Positions 36,677-44,924 of a stretch of DNA of 64,000 nucleotides are shown piece after piece. The position numbers and the translations under genes were made by a program. Source of the stretch: Pseudobdellovibrionaceae bacterium (GTDB lineage Bacteria > Bdellovibrionota > Bdellovibrionia > Bdellovibrionales > UBA1609); contig CANEZP010000020.1 in NCBI GenBank assembly GCA_947444305.1, positions 1-64,000 of the forward strand, given 5' to 3'. Numbering within the stretch: position 1 is the first letter of the stretch; each line of letters starts with the position of its first letter. The notes beneath the pieces are model-generated. The model had not been told where the DNA came from. It saw nothing but the letters and a program-made list of their open reading frames with translations, and did no database searches.

Positions 36677-38452
36677 ATGGCCAAGGTGAGATATTGGTCC
36701 ATCGCCCTTATCGTTGGTTCCTGCCTGGCGGTGTACGGCGTTACGCTCGCCGGCGAATTTTTAGCTTGGGACGACCGGCAGCATTTCTTTTTGAATCCGC
36801 ATCTGGTGGCGGGTGAATTTCAGTTCTTTTGGACGAACGCCTACTACGGATTTTTTGCTCCGGTCACCTACACGGTTTGGACCACGCTCTTCCAGATTTC
36901 TCACGAGCCTTGGCCGTTTCACCTCCTCAACTTAATCCTTCATACGTGCAACGCCCTTTTTGTTTTTTCACTGATTAAGGCGTTGCTCAAAACCGACGAC
37001 CGAACCGCCGCCCTCGGTGCGCTCGTGTTCGCGCTTCATCCGCTACAGGTGGAGCCGGTGGCATGGATTTCGGGCGGCCGGGATCTGATGGCGGCATTCT
37101 TCGGACTGGCCGCGATGCGGACACTGCTAATTGGCTGTCCGGAGGTGCAAATGGCGGGTGGGTTGGCTCTGAATGGACGGAGTTTGTCTGTACAGAGTTC
37201 GGAGGACAGCACTCTGTCTGTACAGAGTTCAAATACACAGACTCTGTCTGTACAGAGTGCGATAGAACAGACTCTGTACAACCAGAGCTCCGATATCCCG
37301 ACTCTGTACAAACAGAGCTCCGAAACCCCCACTCTGTACAAACAGAGTCCGAAAATTCCGACTCTGTACAAACAGATCCCTTTATTCGCCACCGTGCTTT
37401 TCATCCTCGGGCTCCTCGCCAAACCATCCCTCGCCGCGCTTCCCTTCGCTTTATTCGCCTTCGATGTTTGCCGGGGCCGGACGGCGTTCCGCCGCCGGAC
37501 ACTTAGTCTTTGGTGCACGCTCAGCGCCGGATTGTTAGCGTACACCTTGACCCTCCAGGCCCCATATTCCGACCCACGTTTAACGGCGACTTTTTTCGAA
37601 CGCGCGCTTGTTGCCATCGATGCCGCCGGTTTTTATTTAAAATCGTTCCTCTGGCCGTGGCCGCTCAGCTTTAGCTACGACCGGCAGATCGCCGAAGTGT
37701 TGAGCGAGAAGTCGTACTTGCGGGCCGCTGTCTTTTTATTTTTAGGCGCGCCCGTCCTCGTGCTTCTTGCATGGAGGTTCGGCAAGATCGTTCCCGCAAG
37801 TCTCGCGTTCGCAGTAGTTTTGCTCCTGTCCACGTTAGGTTTTGTTCCTTTCGCGGGTCAGGTCCAGTCCACCGCTTTTGACCGGTACATGTACCTTACG
37901 CTCGCCGCCGCGGCGCTCGTTACCGCTACCGTTGTTCGCGGGAAAGCTTCGCGCTTCGCGTGCATCGTACTAATCAGCGTGATGGCCGCGCTCAGTTTCT
38001 CGCGGGCGCGCGACTGGCTCAATGATCGCAATTTGAACGAAAGCGCAATCGCGATCAACCCCCGCAATTACATTGCCCTCAATAATCTTGCGATTTACGA
38101 AATCTCGCAGAAGCAATTCAAAACCGCCGAAATTTATCTGCGCCGGGCTTGGGTGGCGAGACCGAAGCATGCGCTCGCGCCGGCGAACCTCGCGCATGCG
38201 CTTTGGTTGCAGAATGATGTCGGCTCGGTCCTCAAAGAAATTCTGCCGCTGACCGGTGACGAGCACTTTCTCACGTACAATGCGCGTGAGCCCGAATCAC
38301 TCGCGCTTATCTTTCGCATGACTGCCCGGGCGTTAACCGCCACCTTAGATCATGACGGCGCCCGGAAAAATTACCTCAAGGCGCTTCACTACGGCGCAAG
38401 CGACGCCGGTTTGCAATCCGAGTACGGCCTCTACCTGCGTGAGAACCAATAA
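36677..38452 (+). CDS. TMTC-like multi-pass membrane protein with C-terminal TPRs and an in-frame palindromic repeat array
   Basis: A 591-residue protein. The N-terminal part has several hydrophobic helices with FHLLNLILHTCNALFVF and WISGGRDLMAAFFGLAA, which match the GT-C glycosyltransferase-like TMTC (tetratricopeptide membrane) family. After about residue 155 comes an abnormal loop: residues 169-235 are a ten-residue repeat (TLSVQSxxxx, then TLYKQSxxxx). The helix block then resumes at IPLFATVLFILGLLAKPSLAALP, as in the family. C-terminal TPR repeats start near 455. The expected loop between the two helices is short, so the array looks like an in-frame insertion. Function may be O-glycosylation, inferred from family. 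Confidence 0.7.
   Translation: MAKVRYWSIALIVGSCLAVYGVTLAGEFLAWDDRQHFFLNPHLVAGEFQFFWTNAYYGFFAPVTYTVWTTLFQISHEPWPFHLLNLILHTCNALFVFSLIKALLKTDDRTAALGALVFALHPLQVEPVAWISGGRDLMAAFFGLAAMRTLLIGCPEVQMAGGLALNGRSLSVQSSEDSTLSVQSSNTQTLSVQSAIEQTLYNQSSDIPTLYKQSSETPTLYKQSPKIPTLYKQIPLFATVLFILGLLAKPSLAALPFALFAFDVCRGRTAFRRRTLSLWCTLSAGLLAYTLTLQAPYSDPRLTATFFERALVAIDAAGFYLKSFLWPWPLSFSYDRQIAEVLSEKSYLRAAVFLFLGAPVLVLLAWRFGKIVPASLAFAVVLLLSTLGFVPFAGQVQSTAFDRYMYLTLAAAALVTATVVRGKASRFACIVLISVMAALSFSRARDWLNDRNLNESAIAINPRNYIALNNLAIYEISQKQFKTAEIYLRRAWVARPKHALAPANLAHALWLQNDVGSVLKEILPLTGDEHFLTYNAREPESLALIFRMTARALTATLDHDGARKNYLKALHYGASDAGLQSEYGLYLRENQ
37181..37380 (+). repeat. seven 30-bp palindromic units inside the coding frame
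   Basis: Units begin at 37181, 37211, 37241, 37271, 37301, 37331 and 37361, an exact 30-bp period (10 codons). Each holds an 18-base dyad, ACTCTGT-loop-ACAGAGT. The loop is CTGT in units 1-3 and ACAA in units 4-7, close to its reverse complement, so the second half of the array is roughly inverted relative to the first. The spacer between dyads is 12 bases and variable. Arms show only one or two mismatches in units 1, 4, 5 and 7. Confidence 0.92.
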
Positions 38453-38526
38453 GGCACCTTGTACATAATCGCCGAAGCGGAATAAGCGTTTGACCCCGGC
38501 GCAAGGATGCCGCACATACGAAGCTT

Positions 38527-39360
38527 ATGTACATTGGACTTCTGATTCTCACCTCGCTGTTCGCGCCGCTACGAGCTTCGGCGAACGAAACTTTCCGTCT
38601 CAACTTCTCGCCGACCTGCCGGGATTGGTTGGCGCCGCGGTGGGAGCAAAATATGCGAATGCTCAATAGCATCGTCACCGGATCGGGCGAGATTATTCTC
38701 CTGACCGAAGCGGAACTTTTTCGCTTCGTCGACCTGCCACCCGCGCGGCCGCACCCATATCACCGGAGCGTTTTTGTATTGTTGCCCGCAACCGCTAACC
38801 ATACCCTGCGGAGCGCGGCGGCCACCTACTCCGACAACCCCACGAAGTATCTCACCTTCGGTCATGATCACCGCTGGCTCGCGACTCATCTGCCAAACGC
38901 GACGGATGAATTACCTCAGCATCTGCTCGTGCTCAATCATCCAGGAAGCGTTGCGATCGCGCGCCATGAGTTAACGCACGCCGAAGATTTCTCGGAGATC
39001 TATAATTACGCTTTAGAACGCTTAGGACCCGGCACTAAAAAGACTTTGCTGATCAGAATGAGCGTTTTTCTTCTCATCACCGAACTGCGCGCTTACGCAC
39101 TGGAGTTCCGTTTGATGCCGGAGGGCGCACACGCCCGGGACCTCGTCGCGACGGCGGCGTTGATCTTGGAACCGATGATCGAGGAGAGCCGCGCAAGTAT
39201 TCCCCCACAAGATTGGGATTCCCTGCTAAACCGCTTGGGCGTAAAGGATCTTTCGCGTGACGGCATCGTTCGGTTATTCCGTTCGAACAGACCCATCCCG
39301 TCGTGGAAGGACATGCTGGACGGACTCGGGCCGGATGTCGTTCAGGAGCTTGAACCTTAG
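38527..39360 (+). CDS. exported protein with HExxH motif, putative metalloprotease
   Basis: A 277-residue protein with a signal peptide (residues 1-19, ending ASA). The segment ARHELTHAEDFSE near residue 145 contains HELTH, a HExxH zinc motif with an acidic residue shortly after. The rest is all-alpha looking (LIRMSVFLLITELRAYALEF). This suggests a periplasmic or secreted zinc protease, but no named family was recognised and a third ligand is not obvious. Confidence 0.55.
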   Translation: MYIGLLILTSLFAPLRASANETFRLNFSPTCRDWLAPRWEQNMRMLNSIVTGSGEIILLTEAELFRFVDLPPARPHPYHRSVFVLLPATANHTLRSAAATYSDNPTKYLTFGHDHRWLATHLPNATDELPQHLLVLNHPGSVAIARHELTHAEDFSEIYNYALERLGPGTKKTLLIRMSVFLLITELRAYALEFRLMPEGAHARDLVATAALILEPMIEESRASIPPQDWDSLLNRLGVKDLSRDGIVRLFRSNRPIPSWKDMLDGLGPDVVQELEP

Positions 39361-39367
39361 CCACTCC

Positions 39368-39402
39368 AAAAAAAACCGGCCCCGTGGACACATCGGGACC
39401 GG
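39368..39402 (-). terminator. rho-independent terminator
   Basis: On the minus strand CCGGTCCCG, a 9-base loop and CGGGGCCGG are followed by eight T residues. It closes the minus-strand ribosome-hibernation-like gene at 39434. Confidence 0.9.
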
Positions 39403-39433
39403 CTAGGAATATACATCCCACTTTCGTAATTAA

Positions 39434-39793
39434 TTATAAGGCTAAATCAAAATGACGTGCGCGCGAGCGGCGGTTTAAATCCCGGCGTTGCTCAACCATC
39501 TTTTGCAACTGAGTCTTCACCGCGCCTTCACATTCGGAGATAGTCGACCAGAAGTCTTCGCCGGTTTCTTTGGCAAAGATTTTCCGGTGCAGTGACGGCG
39601 ACCACAACGACATATGAATTTCGAACATGGGCCCACCGAGCTCGCTCGGTCCCGCAACCGCCGAGATGAACAAATCCATCACGAGATCGCGTTCGTTGCC
39701 CAATTTGCCGAACCTTTGCGCGACCGCTTGGCGAACGATGCCTTCGAAGTCAGGTTCGATATCGAGATGGCGAATGTGCGTACGTACTAACAT
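39434..39793 (-). CDS. HPF/RaiA-like ribosome-associated protein
   Basis: A 119-residue protein with the fold pattern of HPF/RaiA (sigma-54 modulation) domains: a beta strand at the start (VRTHIRHLDI), a helix (VRQAVAQRFGKL), strands DLFISAVA and EIHMSLWSP, and a basic C-terminal helix (LQKMVEQRRDLNRRSRARH). Such proteins bind the 30S subunit in stationary phase. Assignment is by eye from the pattern, not strong identity. A GGGGGA ribosome site precedes it. Confidence 0.55.
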   Translation of the reverse strand: MLVRTHIRHLDIEPDFEGIVRQAVAQRFGKLGNERDLVMDLFISAVAGPSELGGPMFEIHMSLWSPSLHRKIFAKETGEDFWSTISECEGAVKTQLQKMVEQRRDLNRRSRARHFDLAL

Positions 39794-39841
39794 AAATCCC
39801 CCTAAAAAAATTTGAGTTAACGTTAAATTAAAAGCTATAAC

Positions 39842-40147
39842 CTAAAAACGATTTCCTGCCGACCAGCTACGAACCTTCTCCCACGCTTGGTTCAGCGCCC
39901 TTTCGGAAGCGATGAACGGGCTGCGCGAAGTTGAGTTCAGCACAAACTGCAAACCTTCCGAAGCCAGCGCCATGGCGACCTTGAACTGATCGCCCACCCG
40001 CGAGATATGCACGAGTAAGGTGCTGTCGGACGGCGCCCTCTGCAGCAGGCGTTCGGCATCAAGCTGCATCGATTGGGTTAGATCTTCACCGATCGCTAAC
40101 CGGCTTACGTCGGTCTCGACGATCATCTTCATGTTCTCGAGATTCAT
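39842..40147 (-). CDS. small HPF-like protein
   Basis: A 101-residue protein with a beta-alpha-beta-beta-alpha pattern (MIVETDVSRLAIGEDLTQS; LLVHISRVGDQFKVAMAL; LNQAWEKVRSW) like a shortened ribosome-hibernation domain. GGAGG lies before its ATG. It is between the HPF-like gene and the response regulator and probably shares their transcript. The assignment is weak. Confidence 0.45.
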   Translation of the reverse strand: MNLENMKMIVETDVSRLAIGEDLTQSMQLDAERLLQRAPSDSTLLVHISRVGDQFKVAMALASEGLQFVLNSTSRSPFIASERALNQAWEKVRSWSAGNRF

Positions 40148-40149
40148 AA

Positions 40150-40626
40150 TTAATTTCCTCCCTGGCGCGCGAGTTCGAGAATGTCATCGACGACTTCTAC
40201 GCATCGCTTAGCCGAAAGTGGTTTCTGTAAAAACACGGGACAGCCAAAATCTAAACTCATCAATAAATTATCTTTCGACAACGGCGCGCCGCTGACGAAA
40301 ATGAAGTTCGCGACTTCTTCGCCGTAACGATTCCACAGGTCCACGCCCGTGCCGGTGCCTTCCAAGAACACATCGGCGATCACGAGATCGTAGGGCCGGC
40401 CCATGCGGTAGCGCGAGCGAATCATTTCCTCAGCTTCTTCTTCGGTCGCCGCCCAATCAATCTTCGGAGTGGTTCCGTGAAGCGAAAACACCTTTTCCCA
40501 AAACGGCCAGAAGGCGCGGTCATCCTCGACGACCAGTACGCTCGGGGCTTCGCGCCCGACCAGACGAAGGATAGCTTCCTTCGGTTGGATAGTAATTTCG
40601 GGTTGTTTGATCATTGTTGTTTCCAT
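40150..40626 (-). CDS. response regulator, stand-alone receiver domain
   Basis: A 158-residue protein carrying a CheY-like receiver: acidic pair VVEDD near 32-36, the phosphorylation site YDLVIADVFLEG with Asp near 85, and the conserved Lys in FLQKPL near 135. No output domain is present, so it probably relays phosphate, perhaps to the Hpt protein at 41445. An AGGGAGAG ribosome site supports the ATG at 40626. First gene of a minus-strand trio with the two HPF-like genes. Confidence 0.85.
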   Translation of the reverse strand: METTMIKQPEITIQPKEAILRLVGREAPSVLVVEDDRAFWPFWEKVFSLHGTTPKIDWAATEEEAEEMIRSRYRMGRPYDLVIADVFLEGTGTGVDLWNRYGEEVANFIFVSGAPLSKDNLLMSLDFGCPVFLQKPLSAKRCVEVVDDILELARQGGN

Positions 40627-40693
40627 AACTCTCTCCCTGTTCCCAGTTACCTGTTGGCGTTCATGATTATTTATCGGGGCGAGGTTTCAAACT

Positions 40694-40713
40694 GGATTGA
40701 AGGCGGATTGAAG
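40694..40713. promoter_or_regulatory. 11-bp-spaced direct repeat upstream of an OmpR-type regulator
   Basis: GGATTGAAG occurs at 40694-40702 and 40705-40713. An 11-bp period matches the tandem half-sites bound by OmpR/PhoB-type winged-helix regulators, and the next gene is one. Autoregulation of the divergent region is plausible. Confidence 0.5.
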
Positions 40714-40744
40714 ATATCGCAACATCTGTTAGTCTCATCCTGAG

Positions 40745-41437
40745 ATGGCCAAACTCCTCTGCGTCGAAGACACCAAAGAATTCCAGATCTATTTGGGGAG
40801 CATCCTGAAAGAGCACACGCTCACGTTCGCCGGCTCCGTCGCCGAAGCGATCCAGGTCGCGTCGGGCGGCGGAGAAATGTTCGACTTGATTCTGTTAGAT
40901 ATCTCACTTCCCGACGGCAACGGGATGAAGGTCTTGCCGCAACTCAAAGAGTTTTTCCAGGCCCGTCCGATTCCGATCATCGTCCTCAGCTCAGACGACG
41001 ACATCCTCACGAAAGTCGCCGCCTTCGGCATCGGGGCCGATGACTTCGTGGCCAAACCGCCCAACCCTAGCGAACTGAAAGCGCGCATCGAGGCGCGCCT
41101 ACGTTGGGCGAATTCACAACCGTCTCGCAAGAGCCGGCTGAGCGTAAAGGATCTCACGGTCGATCTCGAAAAAATGGCGGCCGAAATCACGCTCGACTCA
41201 GGACTACACTTGGCGCTTGAACTCACACCTTTCGAATTCAAAATTCTAACTTTACTGATCGGCAGGCCCGGCCAGGTTTTCTCGCGCGACCAGATTATCG
41301 AACGCGTTTGGGGCCACGGTAAACACATCACCGCGCGCACCGTCGACGCCCACGTCAGTCACCTGCGCAAAAAATTAATAAAGAGCGCGGTGCAAATCGA
41401 TACCGTCCTCAGCGCCGGCTATAAAATCTGCGCTTAA
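40745..41437 (+). CDS. OmpR/PhoB-family response regulator
   Basis: A 230-residue two-domain regulator. Receiver 1-120 with ED acidic pair near 8-9, phosphorylation Asp in LILLDISLPDG near 53-56 and Lys in FVAKPP near 102. The winged-helix domain follows from about 130 with LTPFEFKILTLLIGRPGQVFSR and RTVDAHVSHLRKK, the standard DNA-recognition region. It probably acts with the hybrid kinase and Hpt protein nearby. Confidence 0.92.
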   Translation: MAKLLCVEDTKEFQIYLGSILKEHTLTFAGSVAEAIQVASGGGEMFDLILLDISLPDGNGMKVLPQLKEFFQARPIPIIVLSSDDDILTKVAAFGIGADDFVAKPPNPSELKARIEARLRWANSQPSRKSRLSVKDLTVDLEKMAAEITLDSGLHLALELTPFEFKILTLLIGRPGQVFSRDQIIERVWGHGKHITARTVDAHVSHLRKKLIKSAVQIDTVLSAGYKICA

Positions 41438-41444
41438 TAAAACG

Positions 41445-41867
41445 TTAGCTTAGAAGATATTTACCCAGCCCGGGGCAGCAGGCCGCGATGGTGGTTTTTA
41501 TTTCGGCGCCTAGCTTTTCGAAGTTTGCGATGCCATCGGCGAAAGACGCAGGGTCCGGATTTCGCCGAAGGCCCCCGTCGAGATCACGCCCTTGCCGCCC
41601 CAACCCCACGAACCCGAGCAGCTCGGCCGAGCCGGCGACCTTGTGAAAAACCCGGCACAGGATATTCACATCTTCGGCGGCGGCGACATCGACCAGCGCC
41701 GCGGCCAGCGTTTGGTCGAAACGCGCGAGGATATTGAGGACCGTCTTTTCGTCCGTATCTTCGAGCAGAGTCAAAAATCTTTCGCGCTCGAAACCGGGCC
41801 GCTTTTCCATCGCGAGATAGAGATTCTTTAACTCGACATCATGAAGATCAGGACCGGCGTTTCCCAT
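41445..41867 (-). CDS. Hpt domain phosphotransfer protein
   Basis: A 140-residue alpha-helical protein with the phosphorylatable His in the helix VFHKVAGSAELLGF near residues 72-85, the standard Hpt motif. It can shuttle phosphate between the hybrid kinase (41891) and the response regulators (40150, 40745). It converges on the OmpR-type gene, whose stop lies 8 bases from its own, and diverges from the kinase by 23 bp. Confidence 0.85.
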   Translation of the reverse strand: MGNAGPDLHDVELKNLYLAMEKRPGFERERFLTLLEDTDEKTVLNILARFDQTLAAALVDVAAAEDVNILCRVFHKVAGSAELLGFVGLGRQGRDLDGGLRRNPDPASFADGIANFEKLGAEIKTTIAACCPGLGKYLLS

Positions 41868-41890
41868 AGATTCATATATACTAAATTAAT

Positions 41891-44368
41891 ATGCCGCTGG
41901 GTACAGAACGAAAGTCTTGGTTGAGACGTGAATTACGCATGCCCGTGGCCGCGTTCCTGTTCGGCATCGTACTCACGCTTGCGGTAGCCATTTTGCTACA
42001 CAAGGCGGAACGCAAAGCGCAAGAGCGTGATCTTTACGCCGAGGCCACCGAATTCTTCCGGCACATGGACTTGCTCGCCTTGAATAGCGTTTTAAAAATT
42101 CAGGCCTACGAAGAAAATGCACCGGCCCGCAGCCTTATGCTCGAAGTGCTACGCCACACGATCTTCCAGCGCGCTTCGATCTTCTTGCTCGAAAAAGATT
42201 TGGACGACGACGGCCTACCCGTCCTTACCCGCAAGCGAATGGTGGAAGTCGAAAACGCGACCCTGCAAAAAACGAAAAGTCCGCGGATGCGTTCGCCTAC
42301 GTTGCGCAGAAACATCGGCAGCATGGTGCCCGACGGCGAATACAGCCGCATCGTTATTCATCACGACTCGGGCTCGGAAATTTTGAGCGTCGTCCTACGG
42401 TCCACGAAGGGCCGGAATGAATATCTGGTTTTCTCGACCCCGCTCCGTGCGCTGATCTCCGAGATCCGCTGGAAATCGGATTCGGCCATTCTTATCAGCT
42501 CGGACAACGCCGACGTAAAATGGCTTATAAATACTTGGCGCGAAAAGGAGCCTCAGATTACCAACGCGCCCGGCGAAGTCGCGCAATTCACGCAAGCCCG
42601 CCCGCGCTTGGTAGCGAGCCACGTCCTCGCCAATTCCGAAATCAAGCTGAGTTGGTATTACGGTACGGTCGTCGGTCTCTCCGGTCTTACGCTCATAGCG
42701 CTTGGCTCCGGCATCCTGATTTCATTCTTGGCCGCGCTGCTGATCTTCTCGCTACTCGCGCAAAACTCTCGCATTTCGGAACTCGTTATTTCGCGTACGC
42801 GCGAACTCGCCGTGGCCTTACACGAAGCGCAGGAAGCAAACCTTGTTAAAACCCGCTTCTTAGCCAACATTTCGCACGAAGTTCGCACGCCGCTGAATTT
42901 AATCTTAGGCATGCTTGATTTGTCGGCCGAGCGTTCGACCGACGCTAAACTCAACGACTACATCAAAAGCATGCGCGCGGCGGGCGATCACTTGTTGGGA
43001 TTAATTACCGATTTGTTGACGATGTCGCAGGTAGATCCCGTTGATCCGCAGATAAAGAACGTGCGGTTTGAATCCTTAGCGTTCTTCGAAGAAATTGCGC
43101 GCATCATCGGTCCGAGCGCCCGCAAAAAAGGACTTCAATTTGAATTTGAGATCGAACCTTCGGTTCCGGGTCAGCTGCGTGGAGATCCGGCGCGCTTACG
43201 CCAAGTCGTAATGAATCTGCTGCGTAATTCGGTCAAATACACGAACGCCGGTTTCGTCTCGTTGCGGATTCGGTCCGCGCCGTCGACGAAGGCCGAGGAG
43301 TTCCGCTTGGCGATCGACGTTAGCGATTCGGGCGTAGGTATTCCCAAACGTCACCGTTCGGATGTCTTCAACCGCTTCTTCCAACTCGAAAGCTCACGGC
43401 GCTTCGCCGAGGGCGGCGTGGGCCTCGGTCTTTCGATCGTGAAGGAATTGGTGGATAAGATGAACGGTAAGATCCGTCTTGAATCCACAGAGGGGCGTGG
43501 TTCTACGTTCACCGTTGACCTCGCGTTGGCCGTGACCGATCGCACGTCGTGGACGGAAAACTTCAAAGCCGACGGCCGCTCAAAAGTCCTTGCGGTCACG
43601 CGCCGTGCTTCGCTGATTCATCTGCTTGATCACTTAGCGAGCGCGGGACACGTTGAGGTCAAACAAGAATCGCGAAACCTAAGTGATGGTTTAGCGAAAT
43701 CAGATTTGCCGAATTTTGATAAAATCATTGCCGATTCGGGCTTTGAACGATCAACGCTCGTTCCGTCCTTGTTACCTACGGACCTCACTTCGTTCGTCGT
43801 GCTGGACAGCGACGACCGCCTACCCGGTGAGATGAGAACAAACGGCGCCGTGATCATCGATGACGCTCCGGTTTTACCGAGCAATCTCCTCCGTGCCCTG
43901 AATTTTAAAATGGTGCGTGAACAAAAGCCGGCGGACGAAAAGATTGAATTCAGCGCCCTGCCGCTGCCGCAGAACTCGCGGCCCGAACGCCTGCGCTTGG
44001 TGATCGCCGACGACGACGAGGGCAACCGTTACCTGATGAAGTCTTACCTCGAGGGCAGCGGCTGGGACATTGAGTTCGCGAGCAACGGCGAAGAAGCCCT
44101 CAACGCGTGCATCATGCGCCCGGCCGATATCTTGATCGTCGACTTGCGCATGCCCGTGATGGACGGCTTCCAGACCGCCGACCACCTGCGAGCGTACGAA
44201 TCGACGAACAACCGTTCCGCGACAAAAATCATCCTCGTTACCGCCGATGCCCTGCCCGAAACCAAGCAGGAAGCAAAAAGCCACGCCATCGATATGCTCC
44301 TCACCAAACCGCTCCGCAAAAAGCATTTGTTCGAAGCGATTTCAAACTCCCGCACCGCCGCTTCGTAG
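41891..44368 (+). CDS. hybrid sensor histidine kinase
   Basis: An 825-residue kinase: transmembrane helix near 17-40, periplasmic sensor region, second helix near 257-283, then HisKA with ISHEVRTPLNLIL (His near 327), HATPase with GVGIPK and GLGLSIVKELV, a region resembling a degenerate receiver (about 560-690) and a C-terminal receiver with IVDLRMPVMDG near 748-758. It is the likely phosphate source for the local relay. The ligand is not known. Start at ATG 41891, 23 bp from the divergent Hpt gene. Confidence 0.92.
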   Translation: MPLGTERKSWLRRELRMPVAAFLFGIVLTLAVAILLHKAERKAQERDLYAEATEFFRHMDLLALNSVLKIQAYEENAPARSLMLEVLRHTIFQRASIFLLEKDLDDDGLPVLTRKRMVEVENATLQKTKSPRMRSPTLRRNIGSMVPDGEYSRIVIHHDSGSEILSVVLRSTKGRNEYLVFSTPLRALISEIRWKSDSAILISSDNADVKWLINTWREKEPQITNAPGEVAQFTQARPRLVASHVLANSEIKLSWYYGTVVGLSGLTLIALGSGILISFLAALLIFSLLAQNSRISELVISRTRELAVALHEAQEANLVKTRFLANISHEVRTPLNLILGMLDLSAERSTDAKLNDYIKSMRAAGDHLLGLITDLLTMSQVDPVDPQIKNVRFESLAFFEEIARIIGPSARKKGLQFEFEIEPSVPGQLRGDPARLRQVVMNLLRNSVKYTNAGFVSLRIRSAPSTKAEEFRLAIDVSDSGVGIPKRHRSDVFNRFFQLESSRRFAEGGVGLGLSIVKELVDKMNGKIRLESTEGRGSTFTVDLALAVTDRTSWTENFKADGRSKVLAVTRRASLIHLLDHLASAGHVEVKQESRNLSDGLAKSDLPNFDKIIADSGFERSTLVPSLLPTDLTSFVVLDSDDRLPGEMRTNGAVIIDDAPVLPSNLLRALNFKMVREQKPADEKIEFSALPLPQNSRPERLRLVIADDDEGNRYLMKSYLEGSGWDIEFASNGEEALNACIMRPADILIVDLRMPVMDGFQTADHLRAYESTNNRSATKIILVTADALPETKQEAKSHAIDMLLTKPLRKKHLFEAISNSRTAAS

Positions 44369-44462
44369 AGAACTTACCAAATCCGCTTACCCGCAGTCTT
44401 ATTTTGCCTCCGGCACGCGGAAGGTATTGGATTGAAGCTTAACCAACTTCTACGGGGGATTT

Positions 44463-44894
44463 ATGAAGTTATTGATCTTGGTTTTATCGTTGCTCACGGC
44501 CGCTTCGGCGCACGCCAAAAACTATTCGTTCAAGGGCGACGACGCTCGTAAACTGATGGAGACTTTGGCCGGCGCCGGCTTCGAAGTCTCTAATGCCCAA
44601 CAAGAATGGGGCGGCAAGACACTAGTCATTCACACGAACGAAGTCTTCTGCCACTACACGGCCGTCTCCCACCCCGATGACTGGATGTCGAACGTCGACT
44701 GCTACAAAGGCACGGACCAAAGCGGCCCGAAACTAGCGAACCCGTTAGCGCTGGCCCAAGCGTTAGCACCCTACGCCACCCAAGAGGCGGGACTCGGCAA
44801 CCGCTGGCTCAACGTGAATAGCGTTTCGTGCTCGCTCGTTTACGACAAACGTAAATACGACTGCGTGATCTCAGCGGAAGAAAGCCCGCGCTAG
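44463..44894 (+). CDS. small exported hypothetical protein
   Basis: A 143-residue protein with a signal peptide (residues 1-18, LTAASAHA) and a compact mature part with cysteines in EVFCHYTA, DCYKG, SCSLVY and DCVIS, suggesting disulfide bonds. A GGGGGAT ribosome site precedes the ATG. No family was recognised. Confidence 0.6.
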   Translation: MKLLILVLSLLTAASAHAKNYSFKGDDARKLMETLAGAGFEVSNAQQEWGGKTLVIHTNEVFCHYTAVSHPDDWMSNVDCYKGTDQSGPKLANPLALAQALAPYATQEAGLGNRWLNVNSVSCSLVYDKRKYDCVISAEESPR

Positions 44895-44895
44895 A

Positions 44896-44914
44896 GCGGC
44901 GCGCGCAGCGCGCC
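44896..44914. terminator. GC-rich hairpin between convergent genes
   Basis: GGCGCGC and GCGCGCC face each other across a single base between the 44463 gene and murD. No T-run follows, so it is only a possible terminator. Confidence 0.35.
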
Positions 44915-44924
44915 GGTATCTAAA

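Noticed and set aside
37181-37380. CRISPR array
   Set aside because: Regular 30-bp period, but spacers are 12 bp, units are dyads and they lie in a coding frame; no cas genes.
37036-37617. Long minus-strand frame across the palindromic array
   Set aside because: It is open only because the 30-bp repeat keeps all frames free of stops; the plus-strand frame matches the membrane protein on both sides.
44429-44437. Third GGATTGAAG copy as regulator site
   Set aside because: A single 9-mer is expected about once by chance in this length.
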